64,000 nucleotides of DNA from Eubacteriaceae bacterium CHKCI004 (GTDB lineage Bacteria; Bacillota; Clostridia; Lachnospirales; Lachnospiraceae): contig FCNR01000040.1 of the NCBI GenBank assembly GCA_900016875.1, positions 21,357 to 85,356 of the forward strand, read 5' to 3'. Position numbers and translations under genes: made by a program. Shown piece by piece: positions 34,686-44,070 of the stretch (within the stretch, counting starts at the first letter, position 1; each line of letters begins with the position of its first letter). Under the pieces are notes generated by a model that was not told the origin of the DNA, did no database searches, and saw only the letters and a program-made list of their open reading frames with translations.

Positions 34686-35558
34686 CTACTTTTCAGACGG
34701 TTTCGCATCATATGCCTGTTTACGGATCGTATTACTGCTCCTGTCCAAAATCGCTGTGTATTTTTCATAATCGCTGAGGAGAATACCAGTATAGATCATA
34801 TCCACCACCGCAAGCTGAGACACCCGGGAAAAAATAGCATCACCGTAAATAAAATGCTGTCCGCTTGTGATCAGAACAATGTCCGCATATTTTTCCAGCA
34901 GAGTATTTTCAAAATTGGTGATCGCAATGGTCCTCGCCCCCGCTTTTTTTGCAATCCGCATGGCATCTACCGTACTTATCGAGCATCCTGAATAAGAGAT
35001 GCCGATGGCCACATCTTCTTTTGTCAGATTACCGGCACTGACATTTTGCAGATAATAATCGGAATAAGAACAGCAGCTAAAACCCAGATAGGTAAGCTTT
35101 GTAACCAGATCGCTGGCCGTACATGAAGAGTTCTCCACGTAAAATACCGCGATATTCCGCGCTCCAGTGATTGCCCTCACCGCCTTTTCCAGATTGTCAG
35201 CAGACAGATTTTTTAACGTGTCTTTCAGCTGTCCTACCGCAGTTCCGATCAGCTTGGCCGGCAGCTCCGCGATTTTATCGTCCTTTGATATGGACGATCC
35301 ATACAGAAAATATCCTTTTTCTGTTCTGTCTTCTTCCCGCACCAGTTCATAGCGGAAATCTTTAAATCCCTGATATCCCAGCGCACGAATGAAGCGAAGT
35401 ACCGTAGGCTGACTGACGCCTGCTCCGTCTGCGAACAGCTCAAGAGTCAGTTCACGGCCATCTCCCTGATAAGACAGAAGATAGTCAGCAGCTTTTTTTT
35501 CGGATTTTCGTAAAGAAGAATAATTCTCCCTTATGGTAAATTCCAGTTTTTCATTCAT
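34686..35558 (-). CDS. MurR/RpiR-family transcriptional regulator
   Basis: This 290-residue regulator has an N-terminal HTH (LFADGAGVSQPTVLRFIRALGYQGFKDFRYEL) and a C-terminal SIS domain (AVFYVENSSCTASDLVTKLTYLG ... AIGISYSGCSISTVDAMRIAKKAGARTIAITN). SIS domains bind phosphosugars and other phosphorylated ligands. AGCAGGAGG precedes the ATG. It stands between the phosphonate operon and the sugar operon; matching palindromes upstream of itself and of the phosphonate operon point to the latter as its target. Confidence 0.9.
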   Translation of the reverse strand: MNEKLEFTIRENYSSLRKSEKKAADYLLSYQGDGRELTLELFADGAGVSQPTVLRFIRALGYQGFKDFRYELVREEDRTEKGYFLYGSSISKDDKIAELPAKLIGTAVGQLKDTLKNLSADNLEKAVRAITGARNIAVFYVENSSCTASDLVTKLTYLGFSCCSYSDYYLQNVSAGNLTKEDVAIGISYSGCSISTVDAMRIAKKAGARTIAITNFENTLLEKYADIVLITSGQHFIYGDAIFSRVSQLAVVDMIYTGILLSDYEKYTAILDRSSNTIRKQAYDAKPSEK

Positions 35559-35674
35559 TATTTTTCCTCCTGCTTACAGCAAAGCTTCCTCAGATATCGG
35601 CATCCATCCGCGGCAGATATCTTTTCGTCAGGCTTCTTCTGTATGTTTTCTATTTTTTTCGCATTCAGATTAAA

Positions 35675-35689
35675 TGTAATTTTTCTACA
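35675..35689. promoter_or_regulatory. RpiR-type operator upstream of its own gene
   Basis: TGTAATTTTTCTACA matches the site at 34552-34566 at 12 of 15 positions, including both TGTA and TACA ends. It lies about 117 bases before the rpiR start codon, consistent with autoregulation. Confidence 0.5.
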
Positions 35690-35704
35690 CTTTTTATTTT
35701 TTAC

Positions 35705-35758
35705 AAAAACGAGGGGCTGCCTCATAAAGTAAAAATCTTTATGCAACAGCCCCATTTT
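35705..35758. terminator. Bidirectional terminator after the FGGY kinase gene
   Basis: GGGGCTG (35713) pairs with CAGCCCC (35747) and CATAAAG with CTTTATG in a long hairpin flanked by AAAAAC on the left and ATTTTTG on the right. It ends the sugar operon on the minus strand. Confidence 0.8.
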
Positions 35759-35796
35759 TGTTCTATTCCGGTACCGCCGCCCTGGTTTCGGCCGAC

Positions 35797-37347
35797 TTAT
35801 TTATTGTTATGATCAACAGTTTTATGTACGATCTCACGCATCTGCGGCCATGTCTCCATGTAGCGCTCCATATAGAACTGATATTCCTTATGAGCTTCCA
35901 TATCCGGAATATATTCTTTATCAACACGAATCATGCTGTCTGCAGCTTCTTCAAAGCTTGGATAAACACCGATACCCTTTGCCGCAATGATACAGTCGCC
36001 CAGACATCCTGCACTCTGGTTCTCTACAGTTGTGTACATCGGTACGCCGATGATATCCGCATGCATCTGCATCCAGAAATCAGACTGTGCCAGACCGCCG
36101 CAGGCATAGATTTCTTTTACGTCATATCCTGCTTCCTTCATGCTGACGATACAGTGATTTGCACCATAGGCAACGCCTTCGTAGATAGCTCTTGCCAGAT
36201 GTGCCGTTGTGGTTCCGATGGAAAGTCCCCAGAACATACCTCTTGCTTTGGAATCAGAGTAAGGCGCACGATTGCCCTGGAAGTAATCCATCATAACAAG
36301 ACCGTCACAGCCAATCGGAACAGTCTTTGCCTTTTCGGTGATATAATCATAAATGTTCATATCCTTATTCATGGCTTCCTGTGCCCAGGTACCAGGAAGA
36401 AGGTTATTTCTAAACCAGGTCAGTATGGATCCGGCTGCGGTCTGTCCGCCTTCCAGAAGGCTGGTTCCTTCATACATACAGTTTGGATAAGTTCCGTTTA
36501 CGCCATTTACATGGAAATCTTTCTCAGAAAGTCCCAGCAGACAGGTAGATGTTCCGCCGATTAATGTCATTCCGTTCGGTCTTACACCGCCGACACCGAA
36601 CATACATGCATTACAGTCCGCCGTACCTTCCACAACGACTGTCTTGGTGCTCAGGCCAAAGATCTGCGCAGCTTCGCGGCTGACATTGCCGATCACTTCG
36701 CCAACTCTGTAAATATCTTTCGGGAACTTATCAATCACATCATCAAGGCCTACCGCATTGTAGAAATCTACCGGATATCCGCCATTCTTGTCATCGTAAT
36801 TCCAGCGGAAAGCAGCGATGGACATACAAACGCTCTTCTTACCGGTGAGTTTCCAGTTCAGCCAGTCCTCAAACTCCATGATCGTCTTGGTCTTCGCCCA
36901 GTTTTCCGGCTCATGTTTCTTAACCCACATACACTTCGGCACCATGGTGTCGGCACGGAAACTTGGTTTGTAGAATCTGGTCGCCTCATAATCTTCACGA
37001 ATCTCGTCAATAAAAGAGGCTTCTTCTGTTGCACGAACATCCATCCAGAGAATCGGCGGACGCACGGACTCATCATCTTCTCCCAGATAAACCAGGGTGT
37101 TGGTTGTGGCATCACAGGTAATGGCCGCAATATTGTCTGGCCCGATACCAGCTTTTTTAATACATTCCGGGATTGCTTTGGAAAGCGCTGCCCACCAGCC
37201 TTTGTCATCCTGCTCTGCCCATCCGTTCCTCGGATAAGTGGTCGCGTACTCTTCAATATGATATGCACGGTTCTGTCCGCGGAAATCATAAAGCGCAACT
37301 CTCACACTGCCCGTACCTGCGTCGATACCCATTAAATATTCTGCCAT
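35797..37347 (-). CDS. FGGY-family carbohydrate kinase
   Basis: This 516-residue kinase has the N-terminal phosphate loop GIDAGTGSVRVALYDFRG, the catalytic Asp region (EGTADCNACMFG) and the adenosine motif ACGGLAQSDFWMQMHADIIGVPM. The sequence is closest in character to ribulokinase-like and erythritol-kinase-like members rather than glycerol or gluconate kinases. It is last in an operon with SorC, a glycerol-1-phosphate-dehydrogenase-like enzyme, HAD-IIA and RpiB. Its likely role is to phosphorylate a four- or five-carbon polyol or ketose. Exact substrate unknown. Confidence 0.85.
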   Translation of the reverse strand: MAEYLMGIDAGTGSVRVALYDFRGQNRAYHIEEYATTYPRNGWAEQDDKGWWAALSKAIPECIKKAGIGPDNIAAITCDATTNTLVYLGEDDESVRPPILWMDVRATEEASFIDEIREDYEATRFYKPSFRADTMVPKCMWVKKHEPENWAKTKTIMEFEDWLNWKLTGKKSVCMSIAAFRWNYDDKNGGYPVDFYNAVGLDDVIDKFPKDIYRVGEVIGNVSREAAQIFGLSTKTVVVEGTADCNACMFGVGGVRPNGMTLIGGTSTCLLGLSEKDFHVNGVNGTYPNCMYEGTSLLEGGQTAAGSILTWFRNNLLPGTWAQEAMNKDMNIYDYITEKAKTVPIGCDGLVMMDYFQGNRAPYSDSKARGMFWGLSIGTTTAHLARAIYEGVAYGANHCIVSMKEAGYDVKEIYACGGLAQSDFWMQMHADIIGVPMYTTVENQSAGCLGDCIIAAKGIGVYPSFEEAADSMIRVDKEYIPDMEAHKEYQFYMERYMETWPQMREIVHKTVDHNNK

Positions 37348-37431
37348 AATTAAACTCCCTTCTCCGTTTTTCTTTACATTTTTATTTGCAAGACCCGCTT
37401 CACACAGGTCTTCCTTTCTCCTATAAAGCCT

Positions 37432-37872
37432 TTATTGTTCTTCGTTTTCAAAATCAAGAATTCTCTGTACCTTGTCTTTGGACCGGCTGTTCGGGTCATA
37501 AGTGCAGGAGAGATATTCTTTAACCATGCATTTTGCCAGCTCAATACCAATCACCTGTGCCCCCATAGTGATAATATTGGCATGATTGGAGAGCTCTGCT
37601 CTCTGAGCCTGATAAACATCGTGGATACATGCAGCGTAAGCTCCCTTTACTTTGTTGGCGGCGATAGATACGCCAATACCGGTTCCGCATACTACGATGC
37701 CACGGTCAAACTCACCGGCTGCCACTGCCTTCGCACATTTGATCGCAACGTTGGCATAAATCGGGTCGTCACTGCCAAAATCAGCCACCTCATGTCCCAG
37801 TCCTTTTACATAGTCCATCAGCTGCAACTTAAAATCGGCCGCGTTCGGGTCACATCCAAATACAATCTTCAT
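37432..37872 (-). CDS. RpiB/LacA/LacB-family sugar-phosphate isomerase
   Basis: This 146-residue protein begins at the ATG at 37872, which follows AAAGGAG; the longer frame is not protein-like. The anion-hole and catalytic-Cys loop VVCGTGIGVSIAANK is intact. The usual first-loop GSDHAGYELK reads GCDPNAADFK, so the usual His is a Pro; the GCD start recalls LacB. This change suggests a substrate other than ribose 5-phosphate. RpiB-like enzymes also isomerise tetrulose and hexulose phosphates. Neighbours: kinase and HAD phosphatase. Confidence 0.85.
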   Translation of the reverse strand: MKIVFGCDPNAADFKLQLMDYVKGLGHEVADFGSDDPIYANVAIKCAKAVAAGEFDRGIVVCGTGIGVSIAANKVKGAYAACIHDVYQAQRAELSNHANIITMGAQVIGIELAKCMVKEYLSCTYDPNSRSKDKVQRILDFENEEQ

Positions 37873-37971
37873 TGTCTTCTCCTTTCTCTTGAAGACGGGA
37901 ACCCTTCCGGCTCCCGCCGCGATGTCTGCTATAGATAAGTATATCACATCTTTGGTTATTTTGTACAATAT

Positions 37972-38766
37972 TTATAGATATTTTCTCATCTCTTTGAGCG
38001 AATCGTAAATACAGGTCGGTTCTACGTCAGATTCTGCTACCGTCTGCATGTCCGCTTCACCTGTAAGTACGAGAAATCCTTTTGCGCCGTTGTTGACGCC
38101 GGTCGCCACATCCGTATACAGGCGATCACCGACAAAAGCCATCTCTTCTGCTTTATATCCGGTAATCTCCGCCACCATATCCACGGTCTCTTTCCAAGGC
38201 TTGCCCAGAAAACGAGGCTTCACTCCTGTGGAATCTGTAATGAGACTGCACATAGCTCCGCAGTCCGGCATGAAGCCGTACTCTGTCGGGCAATTGGTGT
38301 CCATATGAGTAGCGATAAACGGTACGCCGTTTCTCACATAATGACAGATACGATCCAGCTTCTCATAGGTAAGGGTAGTATCAAAGCTCTGTACCGCCAC
38401 ATCCGGATCTTCTTTAACAAGATGAATACCTTTTGCTTTCCAGTTTTCTTCCAGAACCGGAGTGCCATTCAGATACACCTTTGCTCCCGGATAGTTTACT
38501 TTCAGAAACTCCGCACAGACATCTCCTGCTGTAACAACCTTGCTCTCATCCACATCAAGCCCCAGTTTATGAAGCTTTTCCACGTAGACCGACGGCACCC
38601 GGGAAGCGTTGTTGGTAAAAAAGATAAAATCCCGGTCCTCCGACTGTTCCACGTCGTGGATAAAATCCAGCGCTCCGTCAATGAGCTGATCGCCCAGATA
38701 CACAGTACCGTCCATATCGAGAACAAATAATTTTACACCATTAAGCGCTTCTTCTTTTTTCAGCAT
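37972..38766 (-). CDS. HAD-IIA family phosphatase (NagD-like)
   Basis: This 264-residue phosphatase starts at 38766 after GAGG. It has motif I (FVLDMDGTVYLGDQLIDGA), motif II (FFTNNASR), the lysine in FLGKPWKETVDM, and motif IV (MAFVGDRLYTDVATG). The large C2 cap between motifs II and III is typical of NagD/AraL/phosphoglycolate phosphatases. In sugar operons such enzymes often clear toxic sugar phosphates (AraL in the Bacillus arabinose operon, beside the AraM relative of the next gene), which may be its job here. Confidence 0.87.
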   Translation of the reverse strand: MLKKEEALNGVKLFVLDMDGTVYLGDQLIDGALDFIHDVEQSEDRDFIFFTNNASRVPSVYVEKLHKLGLDVDESKVVTAGDVCAEFLKVNYPGAKVYLNGTPVLEENWKAKGIHLVKEDPDVAVQSFDTTLTYEKLDRICHYVRNGVPFIATHMDTNCPTEYGFMPDCGAMCSLITDSTGVKPRFLGKPWKETVDMVAEITGYKAEEMAFVGDRLYTDVATGVNNGAKGFLVLTGEADMQTVAESDVEPTCIYDSLKEMRKYL

Positions 38767-38794
38767 ACATGTACCTCTTATTTCTTCTATATTA

Positions 38795-39973
38795 TTATCC
38801 GTAAATCTCTTTGGTGATCTTCTCTGCGATCTCTTCCAGACGTCCCTGATCCTTGGCAAACTGCAGGATAGAGTATCTCGGACGAACCGTATATCCTTTT
38901 AAGAGGCTCTGACGGAACAGCTCTCTGTCAATGCCGATCTCTTTTGGACTGGTCGGTGCGCCGCCTTTTTCCAGTAATGCCTTAATCTCATCTGCGGACG
39001 GACACAGTTCTTTTGTTCCTTCCGGCAGAATGTCCTCAAGTTCTTCAAAGAAACGGGCGATCACAGGAGTTGCCACGCCAACCTGAATACCGTGATGATT
39101 TGGGTTCAAACCGCGTGCGATGTAATCCATTTCCCAGAAATGAGAAAGCATATGCTCTGCGCCTGATGCAGGACGGGAAATATTAACAAGCGCCATAGCT
39201 ACGCCTGTCAGCGTAAGAGCTTCCAGAAGAGCTCCCAGGGATTCTGCATCTCTGGTCTTTAATCCTGCCGCCTTGTCAAAACATTTATCCAGAGCTCTCT
39301 GAACCAGAGTCACACAGGTATCGCAGCGATAGTCACCGTTGGCTTTTACTGCAAGATCCCAGTCTGCAATGGCAGTGATCTTACCGATCACATCACCGTA
39401 GCCTGCCTGAATCAAATCCTGCGGTGCTGTCTGTAAAATATCTGTATCACCGATGAGACCGTAGGTCAGATGTGCAACCGGAGAATATTTGTATCCGTGA
39501 GAGATAATCGGAGCGCCATCTGCCACATAGCCGTCCATGGACGGTGCTGTCGCCACTATAATGTAAGGCAGATTGGTACGGGAGGTCACAAACTTCACAG
39601 AGTCGTTGATAACGCCGGAACCGACAGCAACCATCAGCTTCACATCCAGATCCTGTTCCTGAAGAATTCTTCCCAGAGTCTTCTCATCCGGAATAAGAAT
39701 GTCATCGCCAGTATCAAACAGCAGTTCTTTTACATTGAAACCATCTGCTTTCAGCAATTCCACTGCCTTTTTGCCGGCTACCTTGTAAGTGTTATTATCA
39801 AATACTACAAGAATCTTTCCATCTTTGAATGGCGCGGCCATCTTTGGCAGTACTTCGATGGCTCCTTTGCGGATCTCCATATCATGGACACTGAAATTGT
39901 GATGGCGTCCACAGGAACAGTCAAACTCGGTCTGCGGCATCTCGTTAATGCTCATGTTAAGAATTTCGTTCAT
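38795..39973 (-). CDS. sn-Glycerol-1-phosphate dehydrogenase-like (AraM/EgsA family)
   Basis: This 392-residue dehydrogenase of the iron/zinc alcohol-dehydrogenase superfamily starts at 39973 after AAGGGGGC. The NAD-binding VAVGSGVINDSVKFVTSRTN stretch, the TAPSMDGYVADGA block and two His motifs for the metal (GAEHMLSHFWEM and HHGIQVGVAT) are visible. Characterised members reduce dihydroxyacetone phosphate to glycerol-1-phosphate. In this operon it may instead oxidise a polyol phosphate made by the FGGY kinase. That role is inferred. Confidence 0.85.
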   Translation of the reverse strand: MNEILNMSINEMPQTEFDCSCGRHHNFSVHDMEIRKGAIEVLPKMAAPFKDGKILVVFDNNTYKVAGKKAVELLKADGFNVKELLFDTGDDILIPDEKTLGRILQEQDLDVKLMVAVGSGVINDSVKFVTSRTNLPYIIVATAPSMDGYVADGAPIISHGYKYSPVAHLTYGLIGDTDILQTAPQDLIQAGYGDVIGKITAIADWDLAVKANGDYRCDTCVTLVQRALDKCFDKAAGLKTRDAESLGALLEALTLTGVAMALVNISRPASGAEHMLSHFWEMDYIARGLNPNHHGIQVGVATPVIARFFEELEDILPEGTKELCPSADEIKALLEKGGAPTSPKEIGIDRELFRQSLLKGYTVRPRYSILQFAKDQGRLEEIAEKITKEIYG

Positions 39974-39992
39974 AATAATTGCCCCCTTATAA

Positions 39993-40943
39993 TTATTGTG
40001 CGACAGCCAGTGCATCTGCGCACTGGATATCAGTGATTAATATATTAATGTAACCTCCTCTGACAGCGCCAAGAATTGCAGAAAACTTATCCATACCGCC
40101 GGCAACACCGATGGAATATGGAATATCCCGCAGTTTGTGAATGTCAATGCCGATTACATTATTATCTTTTTCAAAGCGGGAAGTATCTCCCTCAATGTCG
40201 TAAAACTGCATGCAGATATCTCCGACAGCATCTCTTTCCTTTAACGACTCCTTCTCATTCTCCTTGAAATATCCAGTCGCCATAATAGATGAATTCACAT
40301 AAGGACATCCGATGCCGATGATCGCCATATCCAGATTCTTTGACATACGAAGTGCCTCCGCGAGACTCTCTTCCTTCAAAAACTGCTCCCGAATCTTCAT
40401 GCTTGACACCCTGGCGGGTGCATGAAGAGGAACAAATCTTCCGTCATAGATATAGGAAAGGGTCTCTGCAAGGTTATTGGCATGCAGATCCATCCGAAGC
40501 TGCCCCATCCCGCCGATCAGCGGTACAAAAGTCACATCCTCCGCCGCAGGCTGGTTAATGTGAGCGACAACCTCATACAAAGTGGAGCCCATGGAAACCC
40601 CCACAACACTGCCATCCTTGATCGTACTCTCAAGATATCGCCCTGCCGCCTTACCCAGCAGATCTTTCTGTCTGTCCGAATCATCTGAAGAATCCACGAT
40701 CAGCACTTCCCGAAGACCGTACATCTCTTCCAGCCGTCTCTCCATCTCCCAGTACTTGATCAGGCCAAGATTGGAAACGGAAATCTGCACAATCCCCTTT
40801 TCTCTGGCTGACGAAAGCAGCCGGGAAACCGTGGGTCTTGAAAGACTGAGCATGCCGGCAATCTGCTGCTGGCTGACATTATGATTATAGTATAAATCAC
40901 ATACTTTAATCATCAGACGCATATCATCTACTACCTTCCTCAT
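39993..40943 (-). CDS. SorC/DeoR-type sugar-binding transcriptional regulator
   Basis: This 316-residue regulator has an N-terminal HTH (VSQQQIAGMLSLSRPTVSRLLSSAREKGIV) and a C-terminal domain of the sugar-isomerase-like fold that binds phosphorylated sugars (VVGVSMGSTLYEVVAHI ... AIIGIGCP). It is the first gene of its operon, 20 bases ahead of the dehydrogenase, behind a consensus promoter, so autoregulation is expected. The erythritol regulator EryD belongs to the same family. Confidence 0.9.
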   Translation of the reverse strand: MRKVVDDMRLMIKVCDLYYNHNVSQQQIAGMLSLSRPTVSRLLSSAREKGIVQISVSNLGLIKYWEMERRLEEMYGLREVLIVDSSDDSDRQKDLLGKAAGRYLESTIKDGSVVGVSMGSTLYEVVAHINQPAAEDVTFVPLIGGMGQLRMDLHANNLAETLSYIYDGRFVPLHAPARVSSMKIREQFLKEESLAEALRMSKNLDMAIIGIGCPYVNSSIMATGYFKENEKESLKERDAVGDICMQFYDIEGDTSRFEKDNNVIGIDIHKLRDIPYSIGVAGGMDKFSAILGAVRGGYINILITDIQCADALAVAQ

Positions 40944-40966
40944 CCGACCTGCCCTCCTTTTTCTTG

Positions 40967-40995
40967 ATTATACGTCAGCGAGAGTGTGATGTCAA
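40967..40995 (-). promoter_or_regulatory. Consensus sigma-A promoter of the SorC-FGGY operon
   Basis: On the minus strand TTGACA and TATAAT, both perfect, are spaced 17 bases apart, 24 bases before the sorC start codon. A palindrome TTTACA-TT-TGTAAA (41075-41088) lies about 80 bases upstream and could be the SorC operator. Confidence 0.8.
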
Positions 40996-41151
40996 CAAAA
41001 ACAAGGGATTATTTTATCATTTTTTCAATATTTATTTTTTTATCTTTAATTTTGCGGTAAAATTTATTATTATATTTACATTTGTAAAAATAATATGGTA
41101 ATTCATTTGAATTTCCCACAGATTTCATCACATAAAAATACAGTTTGCTGT

Positions 41152-41201
41152 AAAAAAAAGCCTTCCGGCAGCCGGAGTATTCCGGGTCTGCCAAAAGACT
41201 T
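41152..41201 (-). terminator. Terminator of the ATP synthase operon
   Basis: AAGTCTTTTGGCAG pairs with CTGCCGGAAGGCTT on the minus strand, with an inner CCGG/CCGG stem, then a run of eight Ts. It lies 32 bases past the atpC stop. Confidence 0.88.
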
Positions 41202-41232
41202 CCTTACTTTATTATTATATGTTAATGTTATT

Positions 41233-41649
41233 TTAACTGTGGAATCGTTTTGCCACCTTAAGCCTGGACATCGCACGGGATAAGGATGCATTGCTGCGGT
41301 AATATTCCTGAATGCTCTGCTTTTGCCGGAGCTGCTCCAGGGCCCGTTCTTTCGCCTCCTCTGCCCGGCGGATATCAATCTCCTCCGGACTCTCGGCAGT
41401 CTCTACCAACAGGGTGACACGGTTGTTGGCGATCTGTACAAAGCCTACGCCCACAACGCCATAAACCCACTCTTTGCTGTCCTCCGGACGAAACCGGATT
41501 TCGCCCTCGTGAACAGCGATAATCATATTCTCATGATATGCCTGAATCTCCCTCTCTCCGTCTTCCTCCTGAAAAATCAAAGATTCACAACGGCCAGAAT
41601 AAAAGAGCCGATTCACAGACAATATCTGCATATAAAATGAATTGGCCAT
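41233..41649 (-). CDS. atpC: ATP synthase F1 epsilon subunit
   Basis: This 138-residue subunit links the rotating stalk to the c-ring and inhibits ATP hydrolysis. The N-terminal beta-sandwich (MQILSVNRLFYSGRCESLIFQEEDGEREI) and the C-terminal two-helix domain (RRAEEAKERALEQL ... ) are both present. It is the last gene of the operon, 21 bases after atpD, followed by a strong terminator. Confidence 0.93.
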   Translation of the reverse strand: MANSFYMQILSVNRLFYSGRCESLIFQEEDGEREIQAYHENMIIAVHEGEIRFRPEDSKEWVYGVVGVGFVQIANNRVTLLVETAESPEEIDIRRAEEAKERALEQLRQKQSIQEYYRSNASLSRAMSRLKVAKRFHS

Positions 41650-41670
41650 CCGGACACCTCCCAGTTTCCA

Positions 41671-43086
<1,416 letters not shown>

Positions 43087-43157
43087 TCAAATAATTATAT
43101 CAGAATGCTTCGTGCACATTCTGGCAGAATGCCGTCCGACGGGTATTTTGCGTCGGA

Positions 43158-44051
43158 TCAGCGCTTTTTCTTCTTCTGAGCCCGGACACCGCCAATCACC
43201 TCAGTAATCTCCTGCGTGATAGCTGCCTGACGTACCCGGTTATAAAGAATATCCAGTTCATGGAGCATATCCTTTGCACTGGTAGTCGCCGACTCCATCG
43301 CTGCCATTCGGGAACTCTGTTCACTGCAGTAAGCCTCCACCAGCGCGCCATAGATAAAACCTACGATATAGTTCGGCACGATTTTGTCCATCACTTCATT
43401 TGGCGACGGACGAAGCAGAAGCTCTGATATGGTGATTCCCGGCGGCAGTTCCATTTTGTAGTCCGCCTTTTTCAGAGGCAGAAGCTGCATCATCTCGGCT
43501 TCCGCCTGCACAGCATTAATCTGTCTGGTAAACACAATAAAGATCTTATCCAGCTCACCGTTCAGATAATGAGAAAGAATCTCATTTCGAATGGACCTTG
43601 CCCGGTGCAGTGTCGGATTCTGGACAGTATAGCGAAACTCTTTATAGATGTCGACACCTTTTTGCTCAAAATAATGTCTTCCCTGTTCGCCCACCACAAG
43701 AAGACGCGGATCTCTGTATTTCGCCATCTCCTCTTCTGCCAGACGTATGACATTATGATTATAAGCGCCGGCCATTCCTTTATCCGCCGTTACCACCAGA
43801 AAACCTGCACGGGTATCCTCCAGCGTTTTTACACAGGCAGGATTTTCGAAATAAATATCTTCCATCTCCGGAATATGCCTGAGAATACGGGCCATTGTTG
43901 ACTGCAATGTATAAAAATACGGTTCTGTATCTTCCAGACTCTTTTTTGCTTTTTTTAATTTGGAAGAGGAAATCATATACATGGCATTGGTAATCTTCAT
44001 AGTATCACGAATGCTCTTCATCCTCTCCTGAATTTCTTTCATATTTGCCAT
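43158..44051 (-). CDS. atpG: ATP synthase F1 gamma subunit
   Basis: This 297-residue central-stalk subunit has the conserved N-terminal helix (MKEIQERMKSIRDTMKITNAMYMISSSKLKKAK) and C-terminal helix (SRMAAMESATTSAKDMLHEL ... YNRVRQAAITQEITEVIGG). These two helices form the rotating coiled coil. It lies 20 bases after atpA and 87 bases before atpD. Confidence 0.95.
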   Translation of the reverse strand: MANMKEIQERMKSIRDTMKITNAMYMISSSKLKKAKKSLEDTEPYFYTLQSTMARILRHIPEMEDIYFENPACVKTLEDTRAGFLVVTADKGMAGAYNHNVIRLAEEEMAKYRDPRLLVVGEQGRHYFEQKGVDIYKEFRYTVQNPTLHRARSIRNEILSHYLNGELDKIFIVFTRQINAVQAEAEMMQLLPLKKADYKMELPPGITISELLLRPSPNEVMDKIVPNYIVGFIYGALVEAYCSEQSSRMAAMESATTSAKDMLHELDILYNRVRQAAITQEITEVIGGVRAQKKKKR

Positions 44052-44070
44052 ACAAACACCCGCTTATCTT

